A program made the position numbers and the translations under genes. From NCBI GenBank assembly GCA_964007475.1, contig OZ023274.1, positions 103,587,372 to 103,651,371 on the forward strand: a DNA stretch of 64,000 nt, given 5' to 3'. Every line of letters starts with the position of its first letter. Position 1 is the first letter of the stretch. Shown piece after piece: positions 13,510 to 30,221 of the stretch. Source of the DNA: Hybos culiciformis (taxonomy: Eukaryota > Arthropoda > Insecta > Diptera > Hybotidae). Under the pieces are notes generated by a model. It ran no database searches. It was not told the DNA's origin and saw nothing but the letters and a program-made list of their open reading frames with translations.

Positions 13510-13650
13510 TATTCGTCAATAATTATAAAAAAAAAAAATATATATATATTATTTCTTTTTTTTTTCTTTCAATTAGAAAAAAAAAAGCGATTGCCCGCGG
13601 ACTTCTTAGGTTCAAAAAAAAAGTTCCGCTCTTTTCAGAGGTCCGCTCGT

Positions 13651-13656
13651 AACTGA
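13651..13656 (-). promoter_or_regulatory. Candidate initiator of the thioredoxin-like gene
   Basis: The minus strand reads TCAGTT, a match to the arthropod initiator, about 145 nt upstream of the ATG, inside a short stretch (about 13585-13670) clearly more G+C-rich than its surroundings. Downstream, AGAGCGGAAC resembles the motif-ten element but is some 5 nt off its usual spacing. No TATA box is needed for such a promoter. Suggestive only. Confidence 0.3.
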
Positions 13657-16600
13657 AAATTTTTCGGGCTTTTTTAATTTTTTTTTTTTTTTTTAATTTT
13701 TTTTTTTGGTTTTAGTCGCTGAGGAAAAACCGAAAATATAAGAAGAAAATTCATATAATTTTCATTTAAAAAATATCTTGCAAATAGAGGGATTTTTCAT
13801 TTTAAAGTTTTTGATGAGGAAAATTTTTATATTGTTAATGAAAATTTTTGTTTTTTTTGTGGAGTCCTAATAAAAGTTTTTCTATATTTTTACATATAGG
13901 TTTTGAAATGTTAAATTATTTCGATTATTAAAGAAACTCTTTGCTAAGGAACTTAATTACAGAGAAGGGCTATTGATCAACGATCATCAAACCACCAGCT
14001 CTTTAACATCCCTCAATCACCGTCGCAATGTAGGTTCACTTTCAATTTTCTATTAATACCTTGTTGGAACGGATACGTGTTCGCTGGAAGTAAAGGCCCT
14101 ACTTCCTCCACTTCAAGTATTTTCACGCCAAACACGTACCGCTTCAACGTCACACCCATATTTTGTTAAAATTCCCAGATGTGATAGAACGAGCTTTGGA
14201 GATTCGTTTTCAATTCGCACCTCGAGAATGGGGAATGCTCTCCTTTCAAAATTGTTCCCTACAGCTGGCGGACGTTTGATTTACGACTTGCGCCGCTTTA
14301 AGAAGAGTGTAAATGATTACCTACTGACTGTCCCACTTTTTAATCCCGTCTAAACTTCTTGTCCCCATTATCAAATCCATACTTCTTCAAGTATAAAAGG
14401 TATACCTAGTGATTTGGTAACTTCAATAAAAAAAAAGAAACTTACATAGACAAGTGAAGTGCATTGGATTTGTATTGTAAAGTCTAACTAGAAGTCTTAA
14501 ACAGACTAGGTCTTTTATTCTTTTATTTTAAGTCCAAAGTTATAGTTCTTCGGAAAACACGAAACAAAAAATATTTCAATAATCGAAGAAACATTTGAAA
14601 ATGATATTTTTATCGATTTTATAGTGTGCGAAAATTATTGATCAATTTATTTAGTTATCAAATGAGATAAAAGTTGGACTATCCATTTTGCAAACTTAAA
14701 GAATTTTATGGTGTACAAGCCTTATATCTTCTTTTTTATTCTTATGTTTGGCTTTAGATTTTCTTTTTTTTTACGAAATTCTTAAAAAAATAATCAATTT
14801 AATGTTAACAAAATATTAAAAAAAAAAAAATTATGTTTGATGCACTCATCTATACAGCAATTTACTTTTAGCCGGACGTCAAGACATTACTTTTTAGACA
14901 AATTTATGATTTTTCTTTTTTTGAGAATTCTCAAAGGAAAATAATTTAATTTTTTTTTTAAATTATTAAAACAACTTGTTGATTGGTATAGAATCGTATG
15001 AATATCGCCAATATTCGGAAATTATTTTCATTCTGAAAATAGATCGAAAGTTAAGAATTAAGTAATGTGTAGACTTCAATGAAAAGCTAAATATTATATT
15101 TTGTGTGAATTTTATTATACAAGAGAATTTTTATTTTTTTTTTTGGCTTTTTCATTTAAGCGATCTGTCTAGAGAAGAAAACGCATGCGTTTTAATAAAG
15201 CTTTTTTTTTTCGCTTTTAATGATATATAGAAAATAAGCTAAAAAGTTCTTTAGATTTTCTTTTTAATGAGCCCCAAAAAAAAAAAAGAAATAAAAATTT
15301 TCCAAGTTCAACTTTATATTACTATTTTATGGAACATTAAATTTTATTATTCTTCCACTTCATTTAATAGTTTTTTTTTTTTAATACAATTACATACAGT
15401 CAAGTGTGTGTAGGTTTTTAAGAAAATTATTTTCACATTTGTGTCGTATACCACCTATAATATTGAAAATGAATAGTAAAAGTTAAGAAGAAAAGCTGAT
15501 CCATCTCCTTATTCCTCATGGTCGACTAAAACGAAAATAATTGTAAAAGACTGATATTAAGATTGAAGTGATTTTGTTATATAGTTGGCTATAGCTGCTA
15601 TATGTAGCTAAAAAAGATTAGGTATACTAAAAATAGTAAAAGAATAAAATTATAGACTAAATAATAGATGACGAAAATTTTCGAAAATTTCTTTTACTTA
15701 GATTTTAAATTTTTTTTCCAATTATATCAATATTTACTTTTCAATTTAAGTAATAAATAAGAACAACATACTTTAAATATAAATTTGGCTAATTGTTTTT
15801 TTTTTTTAGATCAATGAATAAATCTACACATTATTTACATAATTTAAAACTTGTACATACATATTTTATTAATTTTATTTTTAGTGATGTAATTTTAAAA
15901 TAGAATTCTTATCAAGTAAGGTAATTTTTTTACGAGAATAAATAAATTAATCGACTTGGATATTTATATATGAATAAATAGTTTAACTTAGAAATAATCC
16001 TAAAATAGAGAAAAAATATGTAGAACAGAACCTCATAAATGAAATATGGGGCCTGTTTTGAACATTTTTAAATATTATATTCTTTTAAGATTCTTGGTAA
16101 CAATCGGAGGTTTATACTTTAGTAGCGGACGAACAGATGATCATTTTAATTAAAACATATAGTGAAAATAACATATTTGTGAATTTAGACGATGATAGAC
16201 TCTAACTTCGAAACTCAAAAGGATAAAATCGCATGTTTTGGCATTTAAATGATTGAAATCCCCCAAGTTGTTTCGTATGCTTCATGTAGGACGGAATGAA
16301 ACTATATATTTAGCCTGTTTTTACATTTTTAATGGAAAACGGGTTAAAAAGGAAAAATTTGTTATATTCCAATATGCAAATAAATTTTTTTAATTTAAAT
16401 CCAGAAGACGTATTAAATCAAAATTAATTATAAAAGAAAAGCTTATCAAACACCGTGTAAGTATATAATTATCAAAAATCAAACAAAAAAAATTCAAATT
16501 TTAACTTTAGAACATAATAATATTTAAAATGAGCTTTGAAGTTGATAAGTTAACGAACCTTAAAATTTAATGAGAAGTATTAGAAATAATACTTTTTGTT

Positions 16601-17117
16601 TTTATTTGATACAAATAGAAAGCAACAGGTTTTAAAATAATAAAAATATAAAAAAAATATTTGGATAAACTCACAATAAATTATACTATCAAAGATTTCA
16701 AAATTATATTATTCCACTATCCTCAGGTATAAATGTATGTAATGTATGTAAACTAATATTTATTTATTATTTTTATCTGTTTGTTTCTTTCTATATTATC
16801 TTCGTGGTGCATATTTTTGGGTTTCTCATATATCATTCAAAAACCTTGCTTAATAGTGCAATACATGAGTTAGATGGCTTCATTACTCGGCTTTATTGTT
16901 TCTAGTTCATAATATTTTATTTTATTATAATTTTTTTTTTTTTTTTAGTTTTAGAAATAAATATTAATTGTGAAAGTTTCTCATAAAACTAATCAGTATC
17001 AAAATTAACTTCTAGTGGAAAACAACAATTCAAAACAGATAATTAGAATAAAATAATAAAAAATAAAACAGAGAATTGCTTAAATTAAATTAATTTATTT
17101 TTTTTGTAATTGAAATT
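13657..17117. other. Divergent intergenic region
   Basis: This separates the minus-strand thioredoxin-like gene from the plus-strand KMO gene and should hold both promoters. Apart from the retrotransposon relic it is A/T-rich without coding exons. TCAGTA at 16993-16998 is a possible KMO initiator, which would give a 5' leader of about 123 nt, but no downstream promoter element supports it. Confidence 0.5.
13965..14440 (+). pseudogene. Decayed 3' end of a CR1/Jockey-type non-LTR retrotransposon
   Basis: A plus-strand frame reads like the C-terminal tail of a non-LTR reverse transcriptase ORF: LLINDHQTTSSL, LNHRRNVGSLSIFY, then CSLEVKALLPPL, SRQTRTASTSHPYFVKIPR, SFSIRTSRMGNAL and a final basic helix ending at a TAA at 14351-14353. 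The order HRR / FY..Y / CS.E / LLPP / TRTAST-H / SF.IRT.R is typical of insect CR1/Jockey elements. An in-frame TAA interrupts the frame just after FY (near 14053), so it is dead. About 70 nt past the stop is an A-rich tail (14425-14440) preceded by AATAAA, consistent with a 5'-truncated retroinsertion. The upstream RT domain is absent. It lies between two divergent host genes and is much less A+T-rich than they are. Confidence 0.85.
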
Positions 17118-22792
<5,675 letters not shown>

Positions 22793-23024
22793 ATTTGAAG
22801 TTTGATATGGAGATAATTATTATTTTTCATTAATAATATTTTTTACATAAATTTATACTAGAAGAGATGTAAACAAAAAAACAATTTAAGAACTAAGCAT
22901 TACTAAACAGTATTTTCAGAACTAATCATTACTAAGGAACTTTTTTTTTTTACTTATAACCACTTTTAAGGATAAAGAAATGAAAGACGGATGACCATTC
23001 TTTTCTATTTATCTTATTATCCAT

Positions 23025-23030
23025 AATAAA
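23025..23030 (+). terminator. Candidate polyadenylation signal of KMO
   Basis: AATAAA about 233 nt after the KMO stop codon, followed by T-rich sequence. It is the first exact hexamer noticed downstream, but in such an A/T-rich window AATAAA is common, so the assignment is tentative. Confidence 0.35.
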
Positions 23031-23807
23031 AATATCTTATTATTCCTTGTTTAACTTTTATTTTCAATTTTTTATGAACTTCTAACATTTCTCTAACTTT
23101 ATATTAATTAAAATATAAATATTTAAAAAAAATTATGTATATTTAATCAGTTTTCTTTCAATATAACAAAAAATGTATACGCATATATTAAAAAAAAGTG
23201 AAATTAACACATTAACATTTATTATAATCTGAATTTAACATAGTTTTGATAGATTTTTAACCTTGAAATTTTGCCAGCTTACTTGAAGCAGAAAATGCGG
23301 ACCAAAAATTAAAAAGCAGTTAAAATGTTTATTATAATGCTCGCTATAATGTTCATATACATATAAATTTATTTTATATTGTTTAATTTAATTTAATTTT
23401 ATATATTTTATTAAGTATTAATAGTTTTATTATGAGTTGTTATATAGAGAGCAAAAACCAAAATATAAATATTTTTTTTTTTGAAATAATAAACTTATAA
23501 AAAATGCGAATGAATGAAACTATGAAAACATTTTTAATGAAATATAAAAATATACACAGGTTTGTTTAATATATATAGGTTTGTTGTATAACTTAAAATT
23601 CTTATTGATAATTAGAATAATATAATGAAGCGCAATAGTCTTAAGTGAAAGAATGGTGAAGCGCAATATTGCATAAATTTATTTATTATAATTTATTCAC
23701 AGTGCACAGAAACAAAATTTTGTTTTTGAATTTTATGATTTAATAAACATGTTCTATTCTATGATTTCAATTTCATTGGGGCAGATATTTTACTAAGTCT
23801 AGTCAGT

Positions 23808-24092
23808 GAGTAATAATATTTATAAGAGGGTCAGAATTCATACAAATAAATTTCAGAATTTTTTTTTCAAATAACTCAAAAATGATGACAATATTTTCAA
23901 TGTATTGAATAAAAATTTCATACTCAAATGTGTTTATTCCTAATACAATAATAAAAATAATAAAATTAAGAATAAACACATTTGAGTTAAAAAATTTTAC
24001 TCAATACATTGAAAATATTGTCATAATTTTTGAGTTATTTAGAAAAAAATTTACTTGTATGAATTCTGTCCCTCCTATAAATATTATTACTC
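23808..24092. mobile_element. Palindromic MITE, family A, copy 1 (285 bp)
   Basis: The whole element folds on itself. It starts GAGTAATAATATTTATAAGA and ends in the inverse, TATAAATATTATTACTC, and the arms continue inward through CAGAATTCATACAA, TCAAAAATGATGACAATA and ACTCAAATGTGTTTATTC to a short A/T centre. A second copy lies at 48738-49013. Similarity may extend a few bases beyond the listed borders (ACCATT), so the exact ends and target duplication are uncertain. It has no coding capacity. Confidence 0.85.
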
Positions 24093-27000
24093 AATGGTCT
24101 AGTATAACATTATCTTATACGGATTCAATGTTCACTACAATAGATCATATAGAGTTGCACAAAATGCGGTTTTTTTTTTAGATTCGCTGAATCTGAACTT
24201 TTAAAATTAGAAGGACCTTTTTGTGCGAAATTTGTATTTTTTTTTTGTTATCGAAAGATTAGGCTGCAGCGAAACAACATTCGCTCCGGGATCGACTAGT
24301 AAACTTTATAGCTAAAAAACTAAATTACTCTTCCAAAATATTTTATAAATTTCCAAGTCATTGACATCTTGTCCTTCTTCGAATTCACTTTGCAATAGAA
24401 TAAAAATAAATTAATAATTTTTTTTTAAATTCAAAACACAAATTGCCTAGTGATGCATATTACAATTTAGTACAATCTTGTCATTCTTTTAATTTTCACC
24501 CAAAAAAATCTTATTTATTTTCTTTTTCATAATGTTATGCTAAAAAACACCTGAATATACGTACGAAAAAAAAATATATATTTTCACTCAAAAATCATAT
24601 ACATTATATATATATGTATACCAAATTTTTATTTCTTTACACAGTTTTGTTTTCAAGCAAAAAAAAAAATGAATGTTGTTTTCAATATTTTATTAAAAAA
24701 CTAAAAATTTCCTTTCAGCTCAATAAATTATCGATAATTTTTCTAATAACTTTATACGCTGGCGTTATAGCATATAAATATACAGAAATACATATATGTA
24801 CTATATACTTTTTAAATTTAATAGAAAACTTTCGAAAATCTAAAGTATTGATAGGTGAGGTGTTATTCAGATTAATATTATTATTATTTTTATTTTATTT
24901 TTTGCATACATTAACAATGAAAATGCGTATTTGGCAACATTGTTTATTTATTTTACATATTTTTTTTATATAGAATACATTTTTCTAATAAACATATTAT
25001 AATCTATTTGAAATATAAAATAAATAAAAAAAAAAAAATATATATTTTATAAACTATTCTGATCGGAAGATGATCAACAATTAAAACCACTCTAATTTTG
25101 AATTTAGGTATAAAATAAAAAAAAACAAAAATTAATTCGTACATTCATTTACGAAGTGTTCGTATGATATAAAACTTTTTTGTCACATGGCGACTAAAAA
25201 TAATAAAAAATATATGAAGAATATATTATTATTATTATTATTATTATTTTTTATTATAATATCAATTCTATTTTTTTTTTATTTTTTATTTTTATTTAAT
25301 TGTATTTATTTTCGTTTAAAATTATTGTATTATATACAACTAACCTATCCCATATGTATAATGAATTAGCTTTTTGAATTTTGATATTAAAATATGTATA
25401 TAGTTTCTATTTATTATAAATTCCCAATTTTGTGTTTCGTCAAATAAAATTTAATGAAATTTGTTTTTTGACCATTTTTTTTTTTGTTAATTATTTAGAT
25501 AAGACGGTTTATGTATGTACATTGCGCATATTGTACATATTATATATATTAATATAATAAGATAACACACCATTATAATACTATGATTTCATTGAAACTA
25601 CAACTCTATATGTATGTTTAATAAATAAATTTTGATTAAATGCCATTCAAGATGAAATGAAACTTTTGTAAAATTCAAATCTGGAGTGACGTTAGTAAAA
25701 ATTAAAGTTCATATCTTTAATTATTTATTATATATGACGATATTGAATATTTTTATTATTTTGTTCCTCTCAAAATTAATAGATTAATAGAAATTTCCAG
25801 CAGCTGTATATTTTCTGTGAATTAGAATTTTGTTTTTTTTTATTTTATTTAAATCGAAACAATATAAATAATAAGACGGAAATGCAAATATAAAAAAAAA
25901 TACTGGAATCTGTTCTGTATACTCTTTTTAGCCCGTTTTTGATCAAAAATTGTTTCCCTTAAATATCGATCCATCCATCTGTCTCCCACAAAAATTCTTA
26001 TGACTTATGAACCGCTTAATCTATTTCTTTGAATGTCAAAATATGTGCAATGCCCAAACACGACTATAGCATGAGGTATCGGTGGTATATATATGACTAA
26101 CTGATATTGCTAAAGTATTCAATATATGCATAGTATGTTAAAAAAATGATTAGCCTCTGGTTGTAAACAAGGTTACTTAAAAGTTAAAACTAAAGTATCT
26201 TAAATCGAAATGTTTGAATTTTAGCCCATACTTCATTTCTGAATTTTCAGGAAAAATTAACTAAACGCACCTATATAATAAACTTCTTCGGCGCGGCAAC
26301 AGGATTGAAAATTATTGAAACAAATTTTTAAATACATTATATAGGTGATAATTAGAAAAAACTAAAAATGAATTTTAAACAAATTAAGATTAATTTCATT
26401 AAAAAAAATAAAAAAAAATCATTTGCGGTATGAGTGTGAAATATTTTTAAATTTTTCGGGAGCAAAAATTCACACAAAAAAAAAGTAAATAATGAGAATT
26501 CGGCTTTTTTAATTTTTTTATTTACTTATAATTTTTTTTTTTTTTATTTATTTTATTTTTATTTTTTTTTGAGAAATATAAACTTATTTCCGATTAACCA
26601 TTAAGGAAAAATTTTTTTTTAAATAAAAGTTTTATGCGAAAAAAATGATTTCAGTTGTTTTCGTGACTCTCTCTGCGAATGATTTTAAAAAGAAATTTTT
26701 TCCTCGTTCTGAAAAAAAAATTCAAAATAAATAAAAAATAAAATCTGAAAATTTTCCAAAATAATATAAAAAAAAAAAAAATTTAATAAATAAAAAAATA
26801 GAATATTTAAAAAAAAAAATATTATATTGGAAATATTAAGTTTATTTTTATAAAAAAATTTTTTTTAACTTTATTTTGATCTAAATTTCAAAATAAAAAC
26901 TCCGAAAAAAAAAACTTTTAATTTTTTTTTTTTTGAATTCGAAAAAGCGAGTTTTAATTTGAATTAAAAAAAAAAAGTTTCTAAAATTCAAAGATCATTC

Positions 27001-27639
27001 TCACTAAATAGTAAATGTCAAAAAAAAAATTTTAGTCATCATATTTATACAATTTTTTAAACAATTTAAACAAAAATAACTCTATATTAAACGTCATAAT
27101 TTTTTTTTATTTATTTTTATTTTTCTATTCAACGGTATGAACGTCAAACATATTTTATCTTCTGATAATAAAATAAAATAAAAAAAAAAAAATAGCGAAA
27201 AATAAAAATTATGTATTTTTTTATATATTTTTGCTACTAAAATAAAATAATTCTTATATAATAGTACAAACACATTTTTTTGTCGCTACCACTCTTTTAA
27301 ACCGGGAGAAAGTATTCTGTATCTGTATGTATGTTTGAAGCTCAACATATGTTTGAAGCGCAATAATTAAGAAACCTGTATCTATTAAAAAGTTAATTCT
27401 TTAATTTAATACGTTGAGTTGTCTTGATCAGAAATCCATATATATAATAATAATATCAACAGTTGTTCAACTATCTTTTAACGTTAAATTATTTTGCATT
27501 ATTATTATACCTACATTTTGTATTAATTTTCCAAATTATCGGAAATCCTTTTTTTTTTTTTTGTCGAATAAATAAGAATAATATAGAAAAAGTTTTTATT
27601 TAACTACAAAAATCATCCAAGAACGCAATTAACGCTTAA

Positions 27640-28043
27640 TACTGGAGATAATCTTGAAAAAAACGTTACGGCGGCGGCGCGAAATGTCAAAATTCACATG
27701 AACATTTTTTTATCTAACATAAAAATAATAAAATCTTGCATACATTTTATTTTTATAAACTTTTTAATATTTTATTTGAAATTAATTAAAAATTTAATTT
27801 TTTTTAAAGTTTAATTGTAATCCTGAAGAAGTTTAAAAAAGAAAAACGACACGTTGACATATAATTAAAAGATTTTTATACAGGCTTTTTAATAAGAAAC
27901 AATAGATTTGAAGTAAAAGACGTTTAAAAGAACACCATAAGCTGAAATTAATTAAAACTATTTTTAAAAATCACAAAATTAAAGAATAAGATTTTGACAA
28001 TATTTACACCGCCGGGTTAGATTTTTTAGAATAATCTCCGGTA
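27640..28043. mobile_element. 404-bp element with TTAA flanks and ~53-bp imperfect inverted ends
   Basis: The left end TACTGGAGATAATCTT and the inverse of the right end, TACCGGAGATTATTCT, match, and the similarity continues inward through an A-run, a CGGCGG block and GTCAAAAT for about 53 nt. Exact TTAA lies at both borders (27636-27639 and 28044-28047), the target duplication typical of piggyBac-type insertion, although the terminal bases are not the usual CCC. No transposase frame. GC-rich CGGCGGCGGCGCG inside the left arm is conspicuous in this genome. Confidence 0.7.
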
Positions 28044-29378
28044 TTAAAATAATAATAAAAATAGAAAATTTATTTAAAAAATATTCAATTAGAATTAAAT
28101 TTCGATAAGAATCTTCTTAGAATAAAATAATACACAAAACTCAATTAAAATGTAAACATAAACTACAGAGCTTTTTATTTAATTCTAAAACATATAAAAT
28201 ATGTACAAAAATACATTGTCGATAATTTAAGAATTTTTTTTTTGGTTCTTTCGTCTAACAATTTTTAAAATTAAATAATGTTTTTATGCAATCTATTTCT
28301 GCTAAAATAAACTTTTTGTTTTTTTCTTCAAATCTTCTCTAAGACATTTTTGTGTGTTTTGTTTTTTTATTTTTTATTTTTTTTTTTTGGATTTTGAAAT
28401 TTTTGTATTAAGTTTAAATGATCAGAATAATCTCAATAATCTTATATTTATGTATAATTAGTGATGATACAAAAATAAAATTCCTTTATGCCGGAACCTA
28501 AAATTTAGAATGAAATTGACATAAAATTAAGGGTTGTGATACGACTTACGCTTTTTTTTTTGTTCTATAGTTCATTATTTTGTTGACCACAATAATAATG
28601 TGTCATACTTCTGATGATTTAAAAAACAATTTAATCATATATGTAAATATTTAATAATCTACCTATCATAAAACTGATTAATTATTATAATTTTTTTTCG
28701 TTATTTTGTTGCAATAGAGATACTACCTTTAATTATAGATTATTATTGTGGGGATTTTTTTTTTCATATATTAGAAATTATTGATAGCTCTTATTATAAA
28801 TATTTTAACATAAAACAGAATTTTGACAAGTCATAGTAATACCGGTAATGATTATTTTCTAAATTACTATTAAAGATTGTTAAAAGCTATGAACTTAAAT
28901 TTCAAGTGCGTTCAATTTCAATATTAAATAAATTTTCTTATCATTAATTTTTTTTTTAATTGAATATGTATAAATAAATATAATCTTGCATGTAAATAGT
29001 TTTAGTTAATTTAAATAATTTTAATAAATGGTATATATATTCAAGATAACATAACAAAACATAATAATATATATATTTTTTTTAGAAAAGATAAGATGTG
29101 AAGCGTGTAGTGTTATTTTGATTATATATTTTTATTAAATTTATTTTTGAATTTTTTTTTTCAATTTAATTATAGGGAAATTAATATGTTTGCGTTTTTT
29201 TTTTACAACTCAATGTATTCTTATATTCTTATAAAGTCCTATATATACTTAATGATCATTAAAATTAGCTTTTTATTTTATATTATTATCATAATTTATT
29301 TTGAAATTTATACTTATAGCATACACCTCATAATATCATACATATATTTAGCAAAAAGCAGAGAAAAAATCCGAAATA

Positions 29379-30221
29379 ATGAATAATAAAAATAATAATA
29401 ATAATAATAATAACAGTAGCACTAAGAATATTGATAATAATAATAATTATGTCAGTAATAAAGGTGCTGGCAAAAATTTGGAAAAAATTAAAGACAATAA
29501 TACTGTTGAAGTTAAAAAATTCCATAACAATAAATTTATTAATCACAATATGAATAGTGATAATAATAATAATAGTAGCATTAATAGTAATAATAATACT
29601 AATAATAATAATAATAAAAGCAGTAATAATAAAAACTCCCAACAAACAAATAACAATAATAATAATAATATTAAATATAATAATTATAATTCATCTAAAG
29701 AATACTATCAATCATCAAATGATTATCGTCAAAAAATGAATAATTCATCATCAAAAATTAATATGAATAATCAAAATTTTAAAATGCCATGCAAAAAATG
29801 TTGTAATAATGAAAATTCGAAAAAAATCAGTTTCATTGGCCCGCTTATATTCACCGGTAAGCCGCCACAATTAAATAAATCAATAATTGTTAGTGATAAA
29901 AAGAATAATAATAATAATAATAATTATAATAAAAGGTTTGAAAATAATAATTTTAATGTAAAATCATTCAGAAACAATAACAATTATAATTATCATAATA
30001 ATAATAGTGTTGATAAGAAAAAATCACAAAATGAAAATCAAAATGAAGTCGAAAATAAGACTGCCACTGAAAATGGTGATATAGTTGACAGGATATATAA
30101 ACCAATTAAATATGAAAAAATTCCATCATCTTCGTTAATCGAAGCTGTTATTGTTGATTTAAAAGAAATGACGATATGTAAAAAATTGGGTGGTAAAAAA
30201 CGAGTATTCCCAACAATGCAG
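29379..30221 (+). CDS. Asn-rich protein, first visible coding exon of an unrecognised gene
   Basis: An open frame of 281 codons from the ATG at 29379 (in-frame TAG at 29349 upstream) to a CAG|GTTAGT donor at 30221/30222. About two thirds of it is Asn-dominated low complexity encoded largely by AAT triplets, with Ser and Lys interspersed. Two stretches are ordinary sequence: residues ~145-165 (MPCKKCCN, then ISFIGPLIFTGKPPQLN) and the last ~45 residues (IYKPIKYEKIPSSSLIEAVI, then TICKKLGGKKRVFPTMQ), the latter looking like a conserved segment that continues into another exon. The break is in phase 0. If the donor is not used, the frame ends three codons later (284 residues). No signal peptide, membrane segment or known domain. 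The Asn-rich part is probably disordered. I do not recognise the gene; a regulatory or RNA-related protein would be a guess. Confidence 0.72.

Larger units (their letters stand above)
22793..29378. other. Intergenic region between KMO and the Asn-rich gene
   Basis: After the KMO 3' end the sequence is A/T-rich and without recognisable genes. It contains the palindromic MITE at 23808-24092, a GC-richer patch near 25920-26300 with the flavour of a decayed repeat (GTCTCCCAC and TATGAACCGC near 25980-26010), the TTAA-flanked element at 27640-28043, and a 119-codon hydrophobic open frame at 24614-24973 that I do not accept as a gene. Confidence 0.5.

Noticed and set aside
16120..16150. GCGGACGAACAGATGATCAT, reminiscent of the sequence just inside the hAT-like end at 12040
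   Set aside because: The match is limited to about ten bases, with no terminal repeat or target duplication.
23930..24181. Plus-strand 83-codon frame
   Set aside because: Runs through one arm of the palindromic MITE; the second copy does not preserve it as a protein.
29328..29645. Minus-strand Ile-rich open frame of 105 codons
   Set aside because: It is the antisense of the AAT-repeat part of the Asn-rich exon; ATT/ATA repeats lack stops, so openness carries no information.
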